64,000 nucleotides of DNA from Chelydra serpentina. Taxonomy: Eukaryota > Chordata > Testudines > Chelydridae. Below are positions 10,617 to 23,546 of the stretch, piece by piece. The notes beneath the pieces were generated by a model. The model was not told where the DNA came from and did not search any database. It saw nothing but the letters and a program-made list of their open reading frames with translations. The stretch lies in the NCBI GenBank assembly GCA_037349315.1, contig JBAIAC010000033.1, forward strand, positions 11,798,001 to 11,862,000, in the 5' to 3' direction. The position numbers and the translations under genes are program-made. Position 1 is the first letter of the stretch, and each line of letters starts with the position of its first letter.

Positions 10617-12440
10617 ATAAGAACATAAGAATGGCCCTACTGGATCAGACCAAAGGTCCATCTAGCCCAGTATCCCGTCTTCCGACAGTGGCCAGTGCCA
10701 GGTGCCCCAGAGGGAATGAACAGAACAGGTAATCATCAAATGATCCATCCCCTGTCGCCCATTCCCAGCTTCTGGCAGACAGAGGCTAGGGACACCATTC
10801 CTGCCCATCCTGGCTAATAGCCATTGATAGGTCCATGAATTTATCTAGTTCTTTTTTGAACGCTGTTATGGTCTTGGACTTCACAACATCCTCCAGCAAG
10901 GAGTTCCACAGGTTGACTGTGTGTTGTGTGAAAAAATACTTCCTTTTATTTGTTTTAAATCTGCCGACTATTAATTTCGTTTGGTGACCCCCTAGTTCTT
11001 GCGTTATGAGAAGTAGTAAACAACACTTCCTTATCTACTTTCTCTACACCAGTCATCATTTTATAGACCTCAATCATATCTCCCCTTAGCCGTCTCTTTT
11101 CCAAGCTGAAAAGTCCCAGTCTTATTAATCTATTCTCATACGGAAGCCGTTCCATACCCCTAATCATTTTTGTTGCCCTTTTCTGAACCTTTTCCAATTC
11201 CAATGTATCTTTATTGAGATGGGGCAACCACATCTGTACACAGTATTCAAGATGTGGGCATACCATGGATTCATATAGAGGCAACATGATATTTTCTGTC
11301 CTATTATCTATCCCTTTCTTAATTTTTCCTAGCATTCTGTTTGCTTTTTTGACTGCCACTGCACATTGAGTGGATGTTTTCAGAAAACTATCCACAATGA
11401 CTCCGAGATCTCTTTCTTGAGTGGTAACAGCTAATTTAGACCTCATCATTTTATATGTATAGTTAGGATTATGCTTTCCAATGTGCATTACTTTGCATTT
11501 ATCAACATTAAATTTCAGCTGCCATTTTGTTGCCCAGTCCCCCAGTTTTGAGAGATCCTTTTGTAGCTCTTCACAGCCTGCCTGGGTCTTAACTGTCTTT
11601 AGTCATTTTGTATCATCTGCAGATTTTGCCACCTCATTGTTTACCCCCTTTTCCAGATCGTTTATGAATATGTTGAATAGGCCTGGTCCCAGAACAGACC
11701 CTTGGGGGACATCACTATTTACCTCTCTCCATTCTGAAAACTGACCATTTATACCTACCCTTTGTTTCCTATCTTTTAACCAGTCACCAATCCATGAGAG
11801 CACCTTCCCTCTTATCCCGTGGCAGCATACTTTGCATAAGAACCTTTGGTGAGGGACCTTGTCGAAGGCTTTCTGAAAATCTAAATATACTATATCCACT
11901 GGATCCCCTTGGTCCACATGCTTGTTGACCCCCTCAAAGAATTCTAGTAGATTGGTGAGGCATTATTTCCCTTTACTAAAACCATGTTGACTCTTCCTCA
12001 ACAAATTATGTTCATCTATATGTCTGACAATATTGTTCTTTATTATAGTTTCAACCAGTTTGCCCGGTACGGTAGTCAGGCTTACAGGCCTGTAGTTGCC
12101 GGGATCATCTCTGGAGCCCTTTTTAAAAATTGGCGTCACATTAGCTATCCTCCAGTTAACTGGTACAGAAGCTGATTTAAATGATAGGTTATAGACTATA
12201 GTTAGTAGTTCTGCAATTTCAGATTTGAATTCCTTCAGAACTCCTGGGTGAATACCATCTGATCCTGGTGACTTATTGCTGTTTAATTTCTCAAATTGTT
12301 CCAAAACCTCCTCTAATGATACCTCAGTCTGTGACAGTTCCTCAGATCTGTCACCTAAAAAGAATGGCTCAGGTTTGGGAATCTCCCTTACATCCTCAGC
12401 CATGAAGACCAATGTAAAGAATTCATTTAGTTTGAAGGTA
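10617..12440 (-). pseudogene. CR1 LINE with decayed reverse transcriptase
   Basis: This is a 5'-truncated CR1 read on the minus strand. ORF pieces lie at 12412-11963 (SPGSDGIHPGVLKE, NYRPVSLTTVPGK, SQHGFSKGK), 11917-11603 ([32 protein letters not shown]) and 11488-10955 (LEYCVQMWLPHLNKD). These are the reverse-transcriptase fingers/palm blocks and the carboxy-terminal region in order, separated by frameshifts and stops. The catalytic FADD box reads SADD, so the copy is inactive. The 3' end at 10617 has the AAGAACATAAGAA repeat and the GGATCAGACCAAAGGTCC word. The endonuclease domain is missing. It acted by target-primed insertion, and its 3' tail is of the kind borrowed by some SINEs. Confidence 0.93.
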
Positions 12441-14801
12441 ACTGTTGCAAATCCTCCCCAATGCTCCCCACCCCCAAATCAGTGTAATTGATCCTTTATG
12501 TGGAAAGAATCTCCTATGTTTTATCATAATGTTTGCATGTTGTCCTAATCAGAATTGTTCATGGAGACAGAGCTCCAAAATCTAGACATAGACCCATTCC
12601 ACACTCCAGAGCACATGAATAACTCCTCTTGATCTCAAAAGGAGTTATGGACAGAAGGTAAATTCAACCATATACAAAGGGCCAGCACAAGTCTATCTTA
12701 ACCCCAGTGTAGAGGTCTTAAGTGGGGACTTCAGTAATGCATAAGTCTCATGCTGGCCCTCTGCATGCAGGTGAATTTCATCCATGCATCAAGGGAAGAA
12801 CATTACTTTTAGATTGTTCTGCTCATGCCACCACTCTATCAGGGACTGTAATTTCATTCTGTGTTTGTACAGCACCTAGCACACTGGGGGGTCCATGATT
12901 AGGATTCCTGCAATATTGGGACTACTGCAGTATTAATACTATCTATCACGCATTCAGAGCCTTATCCAACTTATTACCTGCCGAACACTCTGTGCTCACC
13001 CATTGCCGCATTCCCCTTATGCACAAACTGCAGAACTAACAGCTCTTTTGTGTTCTCTTCCCACTCTTGTCTTCCATTCCTAATGCTACATGATACACTC
13101 TGCCTTGAACCCCGTCCCTGAACCTGGTCTGCCATGCCTTCACTCTCCTTTCTCAAAGTACAATTCTATTATTTAAAACAGCCTAATCTCACTCAACAGG
13201 GCTGCTGCCAGTGTGTATTCAGCACTTTAAAGATCAGAAAAATATATTTCCCTCCTCCTTTACTTATTTTAGCCATGCAAAGCCAAAACAGCTGAGAGAG
13301 AGTGAACTGCAGTTTCTATTCTATCTCGTACATCAGCAACAGAATTGTTTACCAAATTCCATTCAGTTACACCTGTGCAAACCCATTAAAGGTAATGAGG
13401 CTGCACAAGTATCACTGAGGGCATAATTTGGCATGCAGGGTTTTTATTTCTTGTGATGATGCATGAGAAAGAATGAACTCAGTTTGATTTTAAGAGCACT
13501 GGCTGAGACTGCAGGGTTGGTACCTGGGGAAAAAAATATTTTCTTATTTATAAATTGAGCACATTTGATCTGGAAATCATTGAGATGCAATAATTGCATT
13601 TTTACAAGGATGCTTTTCATAGTATAATCACACTTTAAAACTCACTCCTTTAAACACCATTAACATGTCTCTTTCTCGGAGTGAAGATTCTACATGAGAA
13701 AGAGGAAAAAAGTAACATTGACCCACAAGATGTGTGCTGAGCATCTCTGCTCACTTAACCCCAATTCAATAAGATACTTATGTACATGTGGACCTTTAAA
13801 CATTTGTGTTGACCAAGTCAAACCAATGGGACTCATGGATCTCTTCCAACAGAAATCTCTGGATAAATCACTTGCCATCACTTATGGTCCTGTGAAGAAC
13901 AGCTGCAAGAGAGGGAAACCACCTAGAGGAGCCTTGATGGGAGGGAAAATCTTGGTTGGTCAAGAGCTATTAGGCTGGAGAATGGAGGAGAGATGTAGGC
14001 TTGACAAATGGAGGAGGAAAAGAAAAGGAATTAATAAATTGTAGAAAGTTTGGGGAGGGTGTGGAACTGATTTTTTTAAAGAAGAGATGGAAAGAGTCTT
14101 TTACACAGGGAACATCTTGGGTATCTCCTGAGGTAGCATGTTTGTGAGGGAGGTGGAGGACTTATCTTTCGAATTTTGGCAATACTTCAGTGGTATCAGG
14201 AGATCTGAGCATGCTCCCTGAGCATGAAATCAGTAGCACCAAGACTGGGCCCAGCAGAATATCTAGCCAGGCTTGTCCCTTATCTCTATTCTATTCTTGA
14301 AGATGTTTGTGAATATAAAATCTTTGTCCAAAGAGGGAGAGGACTTGCAGAAAGTCAAAACTGATTCTGTTCTTTTTCTATTAATAAATTATTTCTTCTC
14401 AGTATATTATGGCCAAGTAATATGGCTTATTACTTTACAATATGTCAGCAGGATATCTGTTTTTAGGGTCCACATTAAAAGGCAGGTTGTTGGGATTTGA
14501 GGGTTTTTTCCCCCAAATAGTATTCATTTGATCTTTTTTCTCCATATTTAACTATGGTAGTTCATTCATTCTTCGTCACTGGCCTAGAAGAGTAAGTGTG
14601 AGATCTAAGTCACCTAGATGCTCTTGAATAGCCACTCTAAATAATCAGTAAGTAATTCTGGAGACTAATTACTACACCATTATTTGCATAATATGTTAAT
14701 TATGAACTACTGTTTTTGATAAGCAAATTAAAATCCAATAATTACTAGAACTATGTATCTACTCTTGAATGTAAATGAATAGGGAGGACATTTTGTTTGT
14801 C
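12441..14801. other. Unassigned sequence
   Basis: I recognise no coding gene or repeat. Two overlapping frames near 13690-14044 (63 and 116 residues, opposite strands) have no motif. Confidence 0.5.
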
Positions 14802-14805
14802 ATGG

Positions 14806-15796
14806 TGTCCGGAACGGGTTGCAGCTGAGAGTGCCAATCACAACTCAGACTGTCAGAAAACAGGGCAGACACCCAAACTGGTGCTATACTCTATAATTAG
14901 ATTTAACTAAACCAGCAACAAATGTGTGCTCCTGGATCACTGTACTAGCTTACCATGGAACCACAGCCAGTCCCCTTACACACCAGCCTACATTACCAAC
15001 CAGACAAACTGGACTGAATGATGAAAGGTTATTAAAACCAAAAATCATCACACATTCGGTTACTCCCACCCGCAAAGGGCCAGTCACTTACCCAGGTCAG
15101 AGTATACTAGAGATCTCACCAAAGACAATGCTGAAGCCAGTTTCTTTAGTAAATTAAACTAAAGATTTATTAGCAAAGAAAAAGAAATTAGAGTTATTGA
15201 GAGAGCTCAAAGCAGGTAAAATACGTTATAGGTGAATCAAAGTTTTGCTGGTAATTTGCTAGTGTCCAATAGTCTCTCAGGATCACCTAGAATGGCTCTA
15301 GGGATCTCGTTCCAATATCTCAGAATTCCACCCTGTCAGAATTCATCAGTCCAGACATAAAGGATCGTTCCCAGGCCATTTACTTTTATAGCTGTCTTCC
15401 CCGAAAAGCAGTCAAGCAAATGCTTGCACTCACAGCATGGGCTCTTCTTTGATGAAGAAAGCATTTGGAGTCTTTGACCTTGGGTCACCGCATCAAGGAC
15501 CACTTGCTTTGAAATACACAAGTAGTTCAGTTACAGTGATATACATATGCAATTGCCTGCCATTACATTCTAATGGATAAGTGAAAACAAGACAGATAAC
15601 ATTCATTAGTTTTCAGGAAGTCTACACCAAGCAAATTCTCATTGTAATGCTAACACAAACCTCTGATCTAGGATTAATTAAGCAAAGGGTATACATATAT
15701 AATGCAAACCAACCAGCTACAGATATGTGAAGGCAACAGCACTAACATTTCTTGAACTATTCTAACAGACAAGTGAATTGGCTTGACCCCATTACA
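14806..15796 (-). mobile_element. Solo LTR, 991 bp, antisense, 4-bp target duplication
   Basis: On the minus strand the LTR runs from TGTAATGGGGTCAAGCC to GTTCCGGACA, giving TG...CA ends. ATGG flanks it exactly (14802-14805 and 15797-15800). Minus-strand landmarks are GCTATAAAAGTAAATGG near 15385, a TATA box, and CTAATAAATC near 15167, a polyadenylation signal, in the order expected for an LTR. A 4-bp duplication fits ERV1-class elements. No internal viral genes remain. Confidence 0.82.
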
Positions 15797-15800
15797 ATGG

Positions 15801-18510
15801 TTCTTGACATTCTTTTAATTCCTATCAGCACAAGTGATACCTATGTCTACTACCCCACTTAACATCTTTTTGATACCCTCATGCAAGTGATTGGTACACC
15901 CAACCCTTATTTGAGGTTTTGACCTGAGCTGGCTAGCTAAATCTGCTAAAAATTTAGCAATCTGCTAAAATTGAAAACAAAAGCTAGCTACCTGTTGACC
16001 CTTTGTTGAATGTAACCAAGCTTGTATTATGTAGCATAGCAACAGAATGCTTGTAAGCTTGCAGCATGTAGCAAAGTCCAACCGCATCAATTTAATTTGT
16101 ACATATATTGATCATGGGATATATTCTGGATTTACACCTGGACAAATTCTGATTTGAATTGTTTTAGTCTTTGCATGAGACTCTCAAAGGTACCTAATTC
16201 CCTGGAATTTGTGCTTCTACACCACTTAAGCACTTTGGAAAATCTCGCCCTTTTTCCCCCCTCTCCCAATGGGCTCAACCCTGCAGTTTGTAGGGTCTAA
16301 CTCCACCTGAAATCAATGAATATGGATTGTAGGATCAGGTCTGGTATTCTTTATTGTTAGCCCACTTCTTTCTTCTGAATTGATGCTTTAATTTGCTATC
16401 ATTTAAAATGCTGGCATGCTGAGTGGGTTGAGATCTGGCATTTTTTAGTAGCAAGTTTAAGTGCACTTTTAATTGTCACATGCTGGAGCAATGCAAAACT
16501 GATGTTTTAGCATACTGCGGTATGGAGTGTGTGAGCTGAGCACAGAACGTGGAGTGCAGCAAACTGTAAGTTTGCTACCACTGAAGTGTTTGAAGCCTAT
16601 AGGCCCTGCAGGCAGCTCTTAAACTCTACTGTAAGTTGAAAGGCCCTTCACTGTTCCCTTTGGATAGAAGTAACTGATCGAAGTCTCTTTTCATCAGCAG
16701 AGGAATAAATTTTGTTTTGATTTGATAGCAGACTAGCAAGGGTTTCATTTCCTGATCCTCTGTGGGAGGAGGATTGATCCCAAAGGCAATGGCAAAATTC
16801 CCGTTGACTTCAGCTGGGGCAGGGTTTTGGCTCATTCTACCCCACATCTCCTAGTACCTGATGCAAAACCCATTGAAATCAATGGGAGTGTTTCCATTGA
16901 TTTCACTGGGCTTTGGATTGTGCCCCTAAACACTACCATAGGAGTTTGGGAGAGGAAAGGGCCTGATCCTGCATTCTATCTCTCTCCCTCATCTTCTATA
17001 CTCTAGCTGTACTATCTGCATGTTTTACTCAGTGCTGAGTCACCACATATAGCACTTGGTCAGTTACAGAGTTGCCCTTAAGGGGGTAAGCGTTTCTAAT
17101 AGGATGGGTAAATAAATACATAAATTAAAAGAAACTGCTTTAAAGTGTGGTTATATTCTGGAAGGTATCAATGTAAAAATGTGCACCTTATTCAACAGCT
17201 CTGCACCTGTGTGTGTTCAGAGTCCAGAGTTGTTCCTTCAGGGACAAAAATAAAGGTTTACTGTTTCTCACCCCTGTTAGTCCTGTGGTCCTAACCCAGC
17301 TGCTGGAGAGAGACTTGGATTCTCTTCATCCTCATGCACAACCATTCAAGTTCCAATGGCGAGGCCAGATTGTGCCCTCTTTGGTTGAAGAAGCTGGGGT
17401 TGCACAGGTGCATGGTAATTGAGACCGCATACGCCCTGCAGAATCTTTATTACTGAAGATGAGGAGGATGCATGAGCAGGAAATAACCCAGACTGACTGC
17501 CTGGCCCAGGATTAATTTGCTAGCCTGGCAGTTGGATAGCCTGTCTTGTCTTGTCATTCGAGGTGCAAAAAATGGGATTTTAGAAGATATAATAAACCTG
17601 GAACGCCACAATGCCATTTTTACAGTCACCTTTCAGAATGCAACACACTTCAAGAGCTAATAGTGCCACTTCCATAGTTTCATTAGGCTGAAATACACTA
17701 TATTTCCAGCAGTTTTATCTGCATGTCTGACTTTTTAAAACTACTTATCATTGGGCATATTGATGCAAGTGAGTTAAACTGGTTTTACTTGACGTAAATT
17801 CACATTAATCTAATAACCTTCTGTTCTGGATGAGTCAACAGAATTACAAATGTGTAATCTCATTTTCTCCTCTGCGCAGTTGTAGAAGTAGTACAAATAA
17901 ATGGCTGTCAGTGCTGAGAAAAGCAGGAATAAGCATGACTCTTTCCCACAAATCTTGTTTCATGTCATGTGGTACGAGACTATTGGATAAATGTGTAGCT
18001 TTTCAGAGGTCCCTTACATTTTGCAGGGAAGTATTTAAACAATGCAGGGCAATTACTTTTCTTCAACCTGCAAGTGGCAGAGTACACGTACGGAAAGATC
18101 TTTAAAGGCACAAATGGCAGTCTGGTGCCTAACCCCCTTTGACAGTAAATGGGAGGTTGATGCCTACTCAGTGGGAGGCAGGTGCTGAACTGCCTTTGGA
18201 AAATCTCCCGTGTAAAAGATACCTCAGTGAAATGGTAACTTAGGGGCTAATTGCCTCTCAAAGAATTAACTTGGGAAAAGGGTCATCCTCTGAATTTTCT
18301 TTTGACTTGCTGAAATGACATGACGTGTTGCTTCCAGCCCAGGGTTTCCAGACCCTCTTCAGCAACTGCAACTCCACACTTCTGCCCAGCAATCCTGTTC
18401 CTGTTTTGACATAAGAGCATCTTTAAAGGGCCATCACCCTCCTCCCCAATCAGAATGGATCAGGATGGACAGTGGCTATGTCCTTGATGTGCTCTCAACT
18501 TTCTCTTGTG
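15801..18510. other. Mostly unassigned, with faint ancient repeats
   Basis: I see no gene. A perfect 12-bp hairpin lies at 16874-16905. Around 18085-18215, words such as GGTGCCTAACCCCC and TTGGAAAATCTC suggest a very old interspersed repeat; similar words occur at 16180-16240. Confidence 0.45.
16874..16905. repeat. Perfect 12-bp inverted repeat, 8-nt loop
   Basis: TGAAATCAATGG and CCATTGATTTCA are exact reverse complements around GAGTGTTT. Related CAATGGGAGT words occur elsewhere in the window, so this is probably the core of an ancient palindromic repeat. Confidence 0.6.
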
Positions 18511-18515
18511 CACTG

Positions 18516-19621
18516 TGTGACGGTGTTCCCCATAAAACTTTATGGGGAGATGCTTATAAATGTATATACCTAGAATATGTTTTATGCTACATGTGCCATG
18601 TAACATATCTCTGTGAAAGTTATGACCACCTGAATGTATTCCTCCTGTTTGTATGCATGTATCATTGTTGTAGTTGAAGTTATGAATATCAGTTGTATTT
18701 CTTAAGAAAGGAATGTGCAGGTTAAGTGCCCAATCAAGAAGCACTTAACAGACAATAGAACTTGCAGTCACCAATCCACATCTGAACTTTGCCAGGAATG
18801 TGGCTGGTCTGGAACTGAGTTGTGCAGGGACAGGTGACTGGTCCATGTGACCCCAACTCCATTTGGTAACTGGATGCTACACAGGGAGAGGGAGGGGTGT
18901 CCACCGAGAGGAGAAAATCCATTTGAACCCTGAGGAAACCCCTCCATTTTGGTCTTCAGCTGGCTAAAGAAAGAAGCTCTCTACCCCCCAAGGCGACCTG
19001 AAAGAGACTGAACAAAGGACAAAGACATTAGGGGGGTGAGTGATTGCTGGACCCAGGCTAGAAGGAAGATAGCCTGTTTACTGGACCTAGTGAGGTTTTT
19101 ATCTGTACACAGGGTGATTAGACATAGAACTGCGTGTTCTATTTTATTTTATTTAGTAATTCACTTTGTTCTGTCTGTCATTACTTGACATCACTTAAAT
19201 CCTACTTGCTGTACTTATTAAAATCACTTTTTACTTATTAAGTTTCCTAGAGTACGAGTTGTTACCTGTGGGGAGGCAAACAGCTGTGCATATCTTTCTA
19301 TCTTTGAAATAAAGGCGAACTATTTATGAGTTTACCCTGTATAAGCTTTATACAGGGTAAAACGGATTTATTAAGGGTTTGAATCTCCTTGGAGTTGAGC
19401 AGCTGGGTGTCAAAGGCAAGAGCACTTCCAGGGGTCTTACAGTGGTGAGTGGACTTGGTTCGGACCTGGGTCTGTGTTTGCAGCAGATCAGTGGAATCTG
19501 GCTCAAAACAGACAGGATTCGGGGGTCCCAAGCTGGAAAAGGCCTGGAAGCAGGGGCAGAAGTAGCCTTGGCACACCAGGTGGTAGCACCAAGCAGGTCT
19601 CTGTGGCCCCAGCCCGTCACA
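18516..19621 (+). mobile_element. Solo LTR, 1,106 bp, 5-bp target duplication (family S, copy 1)
   Basis: The LTR starts TGTGACGGTG and ends CCCGTCACA. CACTG flanks it exactly (18511-18515 and 19622-19626). The plus strand has a TTCACTTTGTTCTGTCTGTC block, an AATAAA at 19308-19313 and a perfect hairpin at 19331-19361. The block from about 19145 to 19400 is clearly homologous to the copy at 60977-62154. A 5-bp duplication fits ERV3-class or Gypsy-type elements more than ERV1. There is no internal region. Confidence 0.85.
19331..19361 (+). promoter_or_regulatory. Perfect 14-bp hairpin inside solo LTR family S
   Basis: TTTACCCTGTATAA pairs exactly with TTATACAGGGTAAA around the loop GCT. It lies about 20 bp after an AATAAA. 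The second copy keeps the hairpin with one arm mismatch (61835-61865). Possible roles are a transcription-factor site, a TATA-type core (TATAAG/TATA) or an RNA structure in the R region. The role is inferred. Confidence 0.6.
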
Positions 19622-19626
19622 CACTG

Positions 19627-20410
19627 ACCTATTGAAGGCAGTATGGAGCCCTCCTCCCTGTGCAGGAAGTGCACAGGGCCAAATTCTCTGCTCTGCTACA
19701 TCCACAGTAACCGCCTGACTGCAATGGGATTGCACAATGTAACCGACACAGTATCTGATAACTTGGGAAAGTGGCTGTTGAGCGCTTGCTATGCTTCTAT
19801 ACAGACTTTTCCAATTTCTCTTTCAAATACTTTGAGAACTGTAGAGATGGCTTAAGAAACAAGACATGTAAAACACTTTGTAAACACATTTTTGCAGTAT
19901 AAACTGTAACTGCTATGAAAGATCAGTTGTGCTCTTAATTATAATGTATCCCTTTCCTGTGCACTTCAAAGAGAGATTTTTCTTCTTGTCTTTTTTTTTT
20001 TTTTTTTTTTTTAACTCTAAGAACAAAGAAAATGAAGATGCTGGAATAGCTCAGGGTTATAAGACTCTTTTTCAGGTAACAAACTGTAGTATAGCTGCTG
20101 AGTTTTGTGCAGCTCCTTGTGTAATAGTTTATGCAGATGATTTGTAGATATGCAAATAGACTCATTACAGTTTGCATACTTAGTAGTGGTTTACATTTAA
20201 CTATAAATGTATGATTCCATCAGAGGGGCAACGGGGTTTACAGGGGTGCCGGAGATGTATTTCTCCATGGAGCATGGCCCATAGTTGCTGTATTTGCTTG
20301 GCTTGAGTAGGCCAGGACTGATTTTAAAACGTGCAAAACAACTGTAGTTCTCACCCATTTTTCTGTTGGAGATAATATTGTACTTTTCTGACCTTTTTAA
20401 TTTGTCTCAC
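19627..20410. other. Unassigned, with a poly(T) tract
   Basis: A poly(T) run of about 22 bases lies at 19991-20012. Nothing else is recognisable. Confidence 0.5.
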
Positions 20411-20422
20411 TAAAAATGGTTT

Positions 20423-20626
20423 CAAGTATCAGAGGAGTAGCCATGTCCATCTGGATCTGCAAGAGCAACAAGGAGTCTTATAGCACCTTATAGACTAACA
20501 GATATATCGGAGCATAAGCTTTCGTGGGCATCTGACATGCGTCTGACAAAGTGGGTCTTCACCCACGAAAGCTTATGCTCCAATATATCTGTTAGTCTAT
20601 AAGGTGCTACAAGACTCTGTCACTCT
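20423..20626. mobile_element. Foldback Penelope-like terminus with hammerhead-like core
   Basis: Two inverted copies of the same ~75-bp Penelope-like 3' terminus face outward. The left arm is on the minus strand (its end CTCTGATACTTG at 20423-20434) and the right arm on the plus strand. Landmarks on each are CACGAAAGCTTATGCTCC, ATATATCTGTTAGTCTATA and AGGTGCTA. TAAAAATGGTTT flanks both sides (20411-20422 and 20627-20638), so the foldback entered as one unit. The right arm carries CTGACAAAGTGGGTCTTCAC then CCACGAAAGC. This is a hammerhead core whose CUGANGA reads CUGACAA, so the catalytic G8 position is A, as expected from CpG decay. No coding sequence remains. Confidence 0.82.
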
Positions 20627-20638
20627 TAAAAATGGTTT

Positions 20639-22462
20639 GAAACTACAAGTACCATATTATGGTAAGCCTTCAGCAAATATTCTATTCTGAAACAACCCCC
20701 TCGGTACACTATATGCACTTTCGCATTCTAAAAACCTAATTCACATGGTGTTTGATATAAATGTCTGAAAAACAATAATTTTAACAGTGATTATGATTAT
20801 ATTATAAAAATAATTGGCCAAGGCTAAACTTATCTTGCAAAGCTGCTTAGCTTCAGATCTTCCCCCCCCATTTTCTGTCAGTAGCCATATAACAGTTTAC
20901 ATCAACAAAGCAAGATTGCTGTCATCTTTACTAACACAGATTCTAAAACATATGTCCAGTTCCTAGCTAAATATGCTTATGGATACAAGAAGTTAATTAG
21001 CTGGCATTCAGACTAATGTTACTATGAAACCCATGTAAGGCTAATGATTATAATGATATGGTCTCATTAAAAGAAATGCTATAAGTAAAGAAAGGGAACA
21101 ATGATAATTTATTAGCCCAATCAAGTCAAATTAGACTTGCACCAATATCATGCATCTGATTCATGATGATCCTTTGAAAATATGCCTTTGGCTCACAGTA
21201 TTGAAAATTCTGAAGTGCATCAGACAGCCTAGCTCAATCTCCCAAATTCAGAAATCTCCAAGTAAAATGTACTAATGGACAGTGCTGATGAGACATCTTT
21301 TGATAACTTTCACAGGTGCAGGATTTAGAACTCCCACATTGGCTGAAACTGGTTTTGGTTACCATGGTACGAGTTGAACTTTCCATCATTGAATCACGCT
21401 GCATCTCATCAGCAATGCTGTGTAGCATAGCATCTCATCAGACACACTATCTTAGGGACATATTTCCCCATTATTACTTGTGTTCATAAGGAAATACATG
21501 TTGAATTTGTGTTAAACTCTAAGTCCCATGTGTAATGACGGGGATGAAATGTCATGCCATGGAACATCTGGAGCAAGATACCACGATTAGACCTCACCAA
21601 TATTAATTTCATGGGGTGGAAGCAACAAAATGGTCCAGTTCTTATTGAGGTGCTTTAAAAAGTCTAGAGCTCAGTGAATGCCACAAAAATATTTATTAAG
21701 TGGCAGTTTTAAAATTAGTTTTGCTCCATTCCTGCTTCTGACCTTTTGAATTTTGCTTTCAGTGGTGCTTTGGGAAGCCTGAAGGGAGTCAGGAAGTTTG
21801 CAGGGAAGAGCGTAGTGTTTGTGTGTCTGTCACATCGCCACCATTAATAAAATTGTGCTTCTGGCCTTTCCGTTTATTGTATTGTCTCTGTCATTAATTT
21901 GTTTTGTGTTATTGGCTAATAACGCAGTATGAAGCTGAATAAAATCTTAAATAGCTAGTGTAGTCATAGTTACGGATTTGAGTGAAAAGTTTGTTTTTAA
22001 ATCAGATTTTTTTTTTTCAGATTCCATGATACCTACTGAAATATACCTTTAACATTATAGTTCAGTACTCCTCAAAAATTCTGATTTTGTTGTTACTGTT
22101 TGCATTGTTTCCTTTCCATGCTGAGTTGGACTGCTGGCCACAGCCTATGTCAGCTGAGTGAAATTTTGAATTTCTATCCTGAGAGAGCCCCATTGCTAAA
22201 TCTGATTACTCGCTGTTATGAATCTCTAGTCAAAAGTCTTTTTCTGTTTTGTTCCTTGTATTGTCCCATTAATTGTTCTCCAGTCTATTGGTAAGACTAA
22301 TAGAAGTATCATTAGGCAGATGGGAAGTATTTGAATAAACACATATAAATACCAAGCATGGACTGGACACAAGCAGTCCCAGAAATGAGGGTCAAGTAGA
22401 TTCCAGTTTAAAATCACTTGCTTCATTTGGTACCATATAATATTGTCTCTGAAATCATGATA
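20639..22462. other. Unassigned AT-rich sequence
   Basis: I found no gene, RNA or defined transposon boundary. Confidence 0.5.
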
Positions 22463-22464
22463 TA

Positions 22465-22820
22465 CAGTAGAACCTCAGAGTTATGAATGCCTGGGGAATG
22501 GAAAATATTCGTAACTCTGAACAAAACGTTATGGTGGTTCTTTCAAAAGAATACAACTGAACATTGACTTAATAAAGCTTTAAAACTTTACTATGCAGAA
22601 GAAAAATGCTGCTTTTAACCATCTTCATTTAAATTAAATAAGCACAGAAACAGTTTCCTTACCTTGTCAAATCTTTTTTTAACTTTCCCATTATTTTTTA
22701 GTAGTTTACATTTAACAAAGTACAGTACTGTATTTTGTTTGTCTCTGCCTGATTGGATACTTCTGGTTTCAAATGCAGTGTGTGGTTGACTGGTCAGTTC
22801 ATAACTCTGAGGCTCTATTG
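22465..22820. mobile_element. Tigger/pogo-type MITE, 356 bp
   Basis: The termini are CAGTAGAACCTCAGAGTTAT and, reverse-complemented, CAATAGAGCCTCAGAGTTAT. They are flanked by TA on both sides (22463-22464 and 22821-22822). CAG-type ends with a TA duplication are the pogo/Tigger signature in the Tc1/mariner superfamily. The interior is AT-rich; a 111-residue minus frame inside has no transposase motif. Confidence 0.85.
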
Positions 22821-22822
22821 TA

Positions 22823-23538
22823 TGGTCTTTGAAACTGGAGTGCTTAGAAATATTAGCAATGAGTGAAGGATACACTGTCCAGTTTATAATTACATTAGAT
22901 TTATGCTCGAGTTTGGATTTAATGACACACACATCTCTCAAACTGTGCATGTAAGGTTTTGATCCTAGTTGATGGAAACATTAAAAACAGCAATTTTACA
23001 AGATTTCAGACACAGCCAATCAAAATTAGACAATAAATCTGTTTGGGTTTGGATCTGACTTGGATGGAATCAAAACAATAGGAATGCATTCAGATTCAGG
23101 GTATTTGAAGCTGAATGCTCCTGAAATTCAAAGGGATTTGGATTTGAGGTTCTAATTTTGACCTTTCTTTAGAAATGTAAAATGGCCATGAGATGTGTGG
23201 TGTACTAGCTTCTCATCTAGATTCTTACACGATGGGCTTCATTATAAGTCTTTGTACAGGACGTAGCAAGGAACGTTTAGTTTTTGTGCAGAGAATGCAT
23301 GAGACCATAGTAATTAAGCACTAGGCATACCTTTTTGTGCAGAAGGAAAATAAGTTTATAGCTCTTGTGAATGCAGTGCTTACTCTTAAGAACTCAGAGG
23401 ACTTTGGGCATGTTTGAGGGATGATCTTCTCCTGTGGATAAACCTTGCAAGTATAAGGGCAGGGTAAAAAAAAGTGGGGAGCAGGACCAGGAGCACAGGG
23501 ATATCTCATCTCATAATATAGGCACTGTGTATGGACTT
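22823..23538. other. Unassigned sequence
   Basis: Nothing recognisable. Confidence 0.5.
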
Positions 23539-23546
23539 ATTAAGGC

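Noticed and set aside
14802..15800. Full endogenous retrovirus
   Set aside because: Host sequence follows both duplications directly; there is no gag, pol or env.
19298..19735. Overlapping 145- and 108-residue minus frames
   Set aside because: Most of each lies antisense in a solo LTR and crosses its end into flanking DNA.
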